Assembly: GCF_965363235.1 (NCBI RefSeq)
Contig: NC_134840.1
Coordinates: 95,988,416 to 96,052,415, forward strand
Length of the DNA: 64,000 nt
Reading direction: 5' to 3'
Source: Mytilus galloprovincialis
Taxonomy: Eukaryota; Mollusca; Bivalvia; Mytilida; Mytilidae
Made by a program: the position numbers and the translations under genes. The notes beneath the pieces are model-generated. The model had not been told where the DNA came from. It searched no databases and saw nothing but the letters and a program-made list of their open reading frames with translations. Position 1 is the first letter of the stretch. Each line of letters begins with the position of its first letter. This document shows, piece after piece, positions 59,301 to 64,000 of this stretch.

Positions 59301-59434
59301 CTTCAACGAACTTCCTATGAACACCCCACACCCAACTAAAGTTTTAATTTCATTCGATTTATTATTTCTAGATGAAATATACTCACTTATCCATGGATCT
59401 GTTGAAGTTCCATAAAATTTTAGAGACCAGCTGT
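50233..59434 (-). CDS. Second membrane-anchored convertase-like gene with mucin-like stalk (gene 2, 3' part only)
   Basis: Minus-strand exons 59434-59387, 58142-56604, 54073-53962 and 50338-50233 join in frame (1805 bases, about 600 residues to the stop). The first gives DSWSLKFYGTSTDPWI, nearly the same as the last P-domain exon of gene 1 (VSWSITFYGTSHNP) and in the same phase. Then come a Thr-rich mucin-like stalk, a transmembrane helix and a cytoplasmic tail. The catalytic domain and most of the P domain must lie right of 64000, so protease activity is inferred from the paralogue only. Convergent with gene 1, with stop codons 4.2 kb apart. An alternative, a non-protease membrane mucin that captured a P-domain exon, cannot be excluded inside this window. 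Confidence 0.82.
51239..51532. mobile_element. Small MITE, about 0.29 kb
   Basis: AAAGGGGTACCCAACAC at the left and GTGTTATGTACCCCTTTTA at the right are imperfect inverted copies. Non-coding. The array unit continues on both sides. Confidence 0.6.
51600..53126. mobile_element. 1.53-kb inverted-repeat element carrying a recurring 15-mer
   Basis: The ends are 28-bp inverted repeats (51600-51627 and 53099-53126; GGGTCGTTTTCAAAAAATGT... with one mismatch), flanked by ATAA at 51596-51599 and 53127-53130. The interior has no gene but repeats TGTCTATCCTGTTAC in both orientations: 51977, 52166, 52323 and 52337 forward; 52371, 52529, 52549 and 52925 reverse; half-site at 52593. The sites at 52337 and 52371 form a hairpin. 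It is probably a non-autonomous DNA transposon; I do not recognise the family. Confidence 0.8.
53962..54073 (-). CDS. Gene 2 transmembrane exon
   Basis: 112 bases, minus-strand acceptor TTTTCCAG|TTA, donor AGCAA|GTATGT. It encodes NNINTPIIAGSIGALVAFLS, then LIGAIYATCAAKQSIS: one helix of about 23 residues. The PIIAG start resembles PVIIGG in gene 1. In gene 1 helix and tail share one exon; here an intron follows the helix. Confidence 0.9.
54790..55480. repeat. Opposed copies of the GAGACAACTCTCCACAAG family
   Basis: 54790-55030 is a reverse copy ('CCAAGTCAGGAGCCTGTAAT', 'CGCTCATTGTTGAAGGCCGT'). 55160-55480 is a forward one ('GCTAATGAGACAACTCTACA'), with a short duplication of 'ATGAACCACATCATTA' at 55380 and 55409. 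It lies in a gene 2 intron. 55481-56190 has nothing recognisable. Confidence 0.65.
56196..56470. repeat. 47-bp tandem repeat, six copies
   Basis: Units of 45-47 bp with 'AGGACTGTAAGTCGGATACG' and 'TTCGAAATCTCTAGTATAGT', nearly identical, ending just before gene 2 stalk exon's downstream splice site. Differences are mainly TA losses at the unit join (GTCTTAAT or GTCTAAT). Confidence 0.93.
56604..58142 (-). CDS. Gene 2 stalk exon: mucin-like Thr-rich tandem repeats
   Basis: 1539 bases (513 codons), minus-strand acceptor TTTTTGTAG|TCG, donor ACCC|GTAAGT. The centre (about 57110-58000) is some 17 copies of a 17-residue unit, TTEVTTESTTTSTPNIP, with Ser and Pro alternating at one position in the upstream half (EST/EPT), a sign of 34-residue higher-order duplication. 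Length variants lose whole codons only. The C-terminal third is a diverged Thr-rich region (MEATTESTT-type phrases). It has no Cys and is a probable heavily O-glycosylated extracellular stalk between P domain and membrane. Confidence 0.93.
58143..59386. other. Gene 2 intron before the stalk exon
   Basis: AT-rich with no gene. 58628-58670 has runs of AAGTAAGT, followed by ACTTTATTTTTAA, resembling the 3' tail of a retroposon. 58860-58935 is a TATA-type low-complexity tract. Confidence 0.45.
59387..59434 (-). CDS. Gene 2 exon: last P-domain strand
   Basis: Forty-eight bases, minus-strand acceptor TTACCTTAG|ACA, donor GGATAA|GTGAGT. It enters with two bases and leaves with one, as gene 1 exon 13 does. 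It encodes SWSLKFYGTSTDPWI; furin-family P domains end in a similar LxxYGT strand. Confidence 0.88.
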
Positions 59435-60115
59435 CTAAGGTAACTACAAGTACACATGATAATCAATAAAAAAATGAGATTGAAAATAACAAATCCATAA
59501 TATTTATGAAAACAGTTGTCTGAGGTAACTCAATAACATATGAACATCTAAAAAATAAGTTTACAAATACGAAATCTATAAAGTTTTAGAAAACACTGTT
59601 GTTTAAGGAAACAACAAGTACACATGAACATCTAAATAAATGATATTAGATATGTCAAATCCAAAAAATGTAGGAGAACATTTGCTTAAGGCAAATTGAA
59701 TGCAAGTACAAAATGTACACATGAAAATCTAAGTAAATGATATTAGATATGTCAAATCCAAAAAATGTAGGAGAACATTTGCTTAAGGCAATGCAAGTAC
59801 ACATGAAAATCTAAATAAATGATATTAGATATGTCAAATCCAAAAAATGTAGGAGAACAATTGCTTAAGGCAATGCAAGTACACATGAAAATCTAAGTAA
59901 ATAAGATAAAAAAAAATGCCAATTCCATAAAAGTTAAGAAAACAATTGTTTAAGGTCACTCAAGTATACATGGTAATCTAAATAAAGTAAGAGCAGTTGC
60001 TGAAGTCACAAAATGTAGCTACTAGTACACATGAAAATGTATGAAAAGTGCCAAATCCATGAATTTTTAAGAGAACAGTTTTTGAAGGTAACTACACAAA
60101 ACAATATAAAATCTA
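59400..60115. repeat. About 84-bp tandem array seeded from an exon boundary
   Basis: Eight or nine diverged copies, spaced 81-97 bp, each with a form of CCATAAAATTTTAGAGAACA, then TTGTCTAAGGTAACTACAAG and CACATGAAAATCTAAATAAA. The first copy overlaps the gene 2 exon and its acceptor (59405-59440), so the array copies the acceptor with part of the exon. Middle copies (59640-59890) are nearly identical. Confidence 0.85.
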
Positions 60116-60124
60116 AAGATAACA

Positions 60125-60235
60125 AGTGCCGAATACAGATCAACTGCTAATGCTTTATGTCTAGAGATAAGACGAGAAGTGCCGAATACAGATCAACTGC
60201 TGATGCTTCATGTTTATATTGGAAGTCAAATTGCC
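60125..60235. repeat. Two-copy tandem duplication, about 54 bp
   Basis: 'AGTGCCGAATACAGATCAAC', then TGCTAATGCTTTATGT and TGCTGATGCTTCATGT, in two adjacent copies. Confidence 0.85.
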
Positions 60236-60309
60236 AAGTCAAAATTTGTAATGTAAACCAAGCGTATAAACGTACCACCTCTAATGATAGTAAACGATTG
60301 TAGCACTTC

Positions 60310-61912
60310 AAGGGGATCTGTATGCGAGTCAAACGAAATTAAGCACTCAGACCATCATCTGTTGAGTTAAACAAGATAAATCACTCAGACAATCCTCTGG
60401 CGAGTTAAACAAGATAAAGCATTCAAACAATACTCTTGCGAGTTAAACAAGATAAAGCACTCAAACAATCATCTATTGAGTCAAACAAGATAAATCGCTC
60501 AGACAATTCTCCGTCGAGTCAAACAGGATTTAGCACTCAAACAATCCACTGTCGAGTCAAACAAGATTAAGCACTCAGACAATCCTCTGGCGAATCAAAC
60601 AAGATAAAGCACTCAAACAATCATCTATTGAGTCAAACAAGATAAATCGCTCAGACAATTCTCTGTCGAGTCAAACAGGATTTAGCACTCAAACAATCCA
60701 CTGTCGAGTCAAACAAGGTTAAGCACTCTAATAGTCCTCTGGCGAGTCAAACAAGATAAAGCACTCAAACAATCCTCTATTGAGTCAAACAAGATAAAGC
60801 ACTCATACAATCATCTATTGAGTCAAACAAGATAAATCGCTCAGACAATCCTCTGTCGAGTCAAACAGGATTTAACACTCAAACAATCCTCTTGCGAGTC
60901 GAACAAGATAAAGCACTCAAACAATCGTCCATTGGGGCAAACAAGATAAATCTCTCAGACAATCCTCTGTTGAGTCAAAGAGAATTAAGCACTCATACAA
61001 TCCTCTTGTGTGCAAATAAGATAAAGCACTCACACAATCTTGTGTCGAGTCAAACAAAATAAAGCACTTAAACAATCATCTGGCGAGTCAAACAAGATAT
61101 AGTATTTAAACAATCCTCTGGAGAGTCAAACAAGTTAAAGCATTCAAACAATCCTCTAGTGAGTCAAACTGGATATAACACTCAAACAATCCTCTGGCGA
61201 GTTAAACAAGATAAAGTACTCAAACAATCCTCTGTTGAGTCAAACAAGATAAAGTACTAAACAATCCTCTGGCGAGTCAATCAAGATAAAGTACTCTAAC
61301 AATCCTCAGGCGAATCAAACAAGATATAGTATTATTTAAATGTGAAGCGCTTAGAGTAATTTTTGTTATTATATAATGCGCTCTATAAATATTGTATTTA
61401 TTATTATTATAATCAAACTAGATATAGTACTCAAACAATCCTCTTGCGAGTCAAACAAGATAAATCGCTCCAACAATCCTCTGGCGAATCAAACAAGATA
61501 AAACACTCAAACAATCCTCTGGCGAGTCAAACAAGATATAGTACTCAAACAATCCTCTTTCGAGTCAAACAAGATAAATCGCTCAGACAATCCTTTGGCG
61601 AGTTAAACAATATTAAGCGCTCAAACAATCCTCTGGCGATTCAAACAAAATAAAGCACTTAAACAATCATCTGTCAAGTCAAACAAGATAAAGACCTCAA
61701 ACAATCCTCTGGCGAGTCAAAAAAGATAAAGCACTAAAACAATCCACTGGCGAGTCAAACCAGATAAAGCACTCGAACAATCATCTCGCGAATCAAACAA
61801 AATAAGGCACTTAAACAATCGTCTGGAGAGTCAAACAAGATAAAGCACTCGAACAGTCCTCTGGCGAGTTAAACAAGATAAAGCACTCGAACAATCATCT
61901 GGCGAATCAAAC
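60310..61912. repeat. 38-bp minisatellite, about 40 copies
   Basis: The unit is CAATCCTCTGGCGAGTCAAA plus CAAGATAAAGCACTCAAA. Copies differ at a few positions (CATCTATTGAG, TCCGTCGAG and others), and some blocks of several units are themselves duplicated (60460-60560 and 60620-60720). It is interrupted at about 61333-61412 by another sequence. Intronic in gene 2 if that gene extends right. Confidence 0.93.
61333..61412 (+). repeat. Retroposon 3'-tail-like insertion in the minisatellite
   Basis: 'GAAGCGCTTAGAGTAATTTT', then 'ATAATGCGCTCTATAAATAT' and a TTATTATTATTA run, resembles the conserved tail of many marine animal SINEs and LINEs. Only the tail is present. Confidence 0.5.
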
Positions 61913-61914
61913 TA

Positions 61915-63210
61915 TACACATAGAAAAAAGTATTGCAACACCTTGATTTTTAAAAACTTGAAAAATCAGTCTCTTATTTTGGATGGGATATGATAAAATA
62001 TTTGTAAAATAATATTGAAACGTAGTTAATGATACTATTGGCTTTAAAACGAACAAAATATGTATGAAAACAAAAAGTTTTATCTAACCAAAATTTTTAT
62101 AACAAAATGAAGTGTTTTTTGTACAAAAAAAAATCATTTTCAACTTATACTGTAGTCGAACTTTACAATGTCAGACATTTCAAAATTAATCTTTAGATGA
62201 TTGTTCACATCATTGTTGATCGTTATACGCCAAAAAATTAGTACTTTGTGCGCAGCCTCCTTTCAAACGGATAACCCCATCTTAACGTCTTCTGATTCCT
62301 GCCATAAGTCGACTATTTTTTTGCTAAGCTAGCAGCAACCATTCTTGACGAAGGGTATTGTTTATTTCATGACTTGTTTGAACTGGGGTGTCCTTGCATG
62401 CACTTTACGCCAAATAGTGTCCCAAATATGTTCGATATGGTTCAAATTCGGGCTACGATTGGGAAAAGGAAGATAAACCGAATTCCATTGGAACAATGGA
62501 TCTTCCTCCACGACGCTAATTTCCAACTTTGGCGAGCTCTGCACTATATTGGATACGGGCATCTGTGTGTCTGTTCGTAGGCAAAGGTCCCCGAAATGGT
62601 ATTATCGCACGATAACCAGTAGCCATGAGCCGATCTCGAACAGTTCTTGTTTAAAGGCTCCTGTATGGTCATCATTCTCTTTTTAGGATTGTATTGTTTG
62701 CAATGGGTTTCTTTCTGACCAACCTTCTTTAAGCTTTATTTTCCCTAGCAGATGTTATAGGGGGTCTTCTTGACCTCGGAAGGTCTTTAACATCGTTTCT
62801 TGCCTGAATTTTATTCTCAAAACGACTTATAGTGGAATGGTGATGATCAACAATATGTGCAATTATCACAGCGACATACCCGCTTCCCTCATGCTGGATA
62901 TCTGCCATCTTGCTGCAGTTATGAGTTTTGGATGACCAATTACAAGGTGTCAATAACATAAATTTATAAACTTGGGTTATTTTAAGTGTTGAAAACCATG
63001 AGGATAAAAACATCTGTTTTAGTATATACGAGTACAGTAGCTGCATATGCAGATAAGAACTGATAGAGTCGATATTTATTGATTACACTCGGGTGATGTT
63101 TAAATAATGTTTAACTAATTTTATTTCAACAAATTATTGAACAAAAAAATAAAAAGTGTTTTTTTAATTTGAATTTCAATTTGGTGTTGCAATACTTTTT
63201 TCCATGTGTA
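61915..63210 (-). mobile_element. Tc1-like DNA transposon, 1.3 kb, inactivated
   Basis: The ends TACACATAGAAAAAAGTATT and AATACTTTTTTCCATGTGTA are inverted copies about 28 bp long, with TA on both sides (61913-61914 and 63211-63212). Removing it restores a minisatellite-like join, CAAAC-TA-GATAAA. On the minus strand, HHSTISRFENKIQ and SRRPPITSARE (from about 62920 down to 62729) match the N-terminal helix-turn-helix of Tc1 transposases, and SPNLNHIEHIWDTIWRKV (about 62460-62390) the DDE end. The coding parts are in separate frames. Confidence 0.88.
62362..62930 (-). pseudogene. Broken Tc1-like transposase gene
   Basis: Two pieces remain. The upstream one holds the paired-type helix-turn-helix (HHSTISRF) and the PRSRRPP linker; the downstream one holds PNRSPNLNHIEHIWDTIW. 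The middle of the DDE domain is frameshifted. Full Tc1 transposases are about 340 residues. Confidence 0.8.
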
Positions 63211-63229
63211 TAGATAAAAAAAAGTAAAA

Positions 63230-63990
63230 TCACAAAAATACTGAACTCAGAGGAAAATCAAATCGGAAAGTCCTTAATCAAAATGAAACGACAAAACACA
63301 CCAAGAACGAATGGACAACAACTGTCATAATCTTGACTTGGTACAGGCATTTTCAAATGTAGAAAATGGTGGCTTAAACCTGGTTTTATGGCGCTAAACC
63401 TCTCATTTTGTTGACATTATAGCGCTAAACCTCTCACTTTGTTGACATTATAGCGCTAAACATCTCATTTTGTTGACAGTCTCATCAAATTCCGTTATAT
63501 TTACAATGATGCGTAAACTAAACAGACATAATAAATAAAATAGTCAAAATATGGGTACAGCAGTCATCATCGTGTAACAATATTAAAAGGAACAGTTTAA
63601 CATAACACAAAAACATCTATCTACAAACACATTCATTGGTTCGCGTGTCTGACGTCAGAAAATTGTATACGTCATATATATTTGTCGTTCAATGTTTATA
63701 CAAGCAATTTAAAAATTTCACATGGGCAATGTTAGCATACAGGGTTAAAAAATCAAAAGTGTGTAAGAATTAATTTCAGATATAGACCGAGATTTAAAAT
63801 AGTCCAAATTAAAGTTCTATAGAATTTATAATAATCCACAAAATAGTTCATTGCACTACGCGATTGAATAATTTTGACGTTTGTGGTTCAACGTATTTTC
63901 TAATTCATAATAGAAATATATCATAATGAAATATTATAGAACAATAACATACTGGCAGGATTTTTTAAATTACGTTATAAGAACCAACGA
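63230..63990 (-). repeat. Dispersed repeat, about 0.7 kb, reverse copy of 3715-4400
   Basis: Reads in reverse almost the whole 3715-4400 repeat, including 'TTCGCGTGTCTGACGTC' and 'ATAGACCGAGATTTAAAATA'. A small direct triplication of 'TATAGCGCTAAAC' lies at about 63385-63470. Confidence 0.85.
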
Positions 63991-64000
63991 AACACAAAAA

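Noticed and set aside
60310..61912. CRISPR-like array
   Set aside because: The 38-bp units are contiguous, with no unique spacers, in an intron-rich animal locus; it is a minisatellite.

Overview
The window is AT-rich animal DNA with long introns and very many short dispersed repeats. Several repeats look like those of mussels: a hammerhead-ribozyme element, a family beginning AGCTCACCTGGCCC, and a family reading 'GAGACAACTCTCCACAAG'. I infer a marine bivalve, most likely Mytilus or a close relative. The organism call rests on repeat character and gene structure only.

Two genes carry the biology. Gene 1 (+ strand, 2935-46000) can be read as 15 exons with consistent GT-AG junctions and phases (2190 coding bases, 729 residues). 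It is a membrane-anchored furin/kexin-type proprotein convertase (subtilase S8B). Its order is signal peptide and prodomain, catalytic domain with Asp172, His209, Asn310 and Ser381, P domain, a short Ser/Thr-rich stalk, one transmembrane helix and a 24-residue tail. Gene 2 lies tail-to-tail with it on the - strand (50233-59434 and beyond the right edge). Only its last four exons are inside: the end of a P domain, a 513-codon mucin-like Thr-rich stalk with about 17 copies of a 17-residue repeat, a transmembrane exon and a cytoplasmic tail. The matching P-domain end and splice phases make the two genes paralogues. A 3' exon of an unrelated, unrecognised gene may occupy the first 419 bases.

The introns are mostly mobile DNA. 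Intron 14 of gene 1 holds an internally deleted BEL/Pao-like LTR element (34810-36490, 5-bp target duplication GCAAC) and a 6.4-kb piggyBac-type transposon (36791-43188, TTAA sites, 14-bp inverted ends) with a five-exon transposase. Other elements are a 1.27-kb giant imperfect palindrome (9071-10339), a 1.53-kb inverted-repeat element carrying a recurring 15-mer (51600-53126), a fold-back hairpin element nested in another repeat (about 46730-47255), two Tc1-like elements, several MITEs, and ten or more copies of the hammerhead family, one with an intact core. Gene 2 introns carry 38-bp, 47-bp and about 84-bp tandem arrays.

Sequence not listed below is AT-rich intron or intergenic DNA in which I see no gene. 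No tRNA, rRNA or CRISPR array was found.
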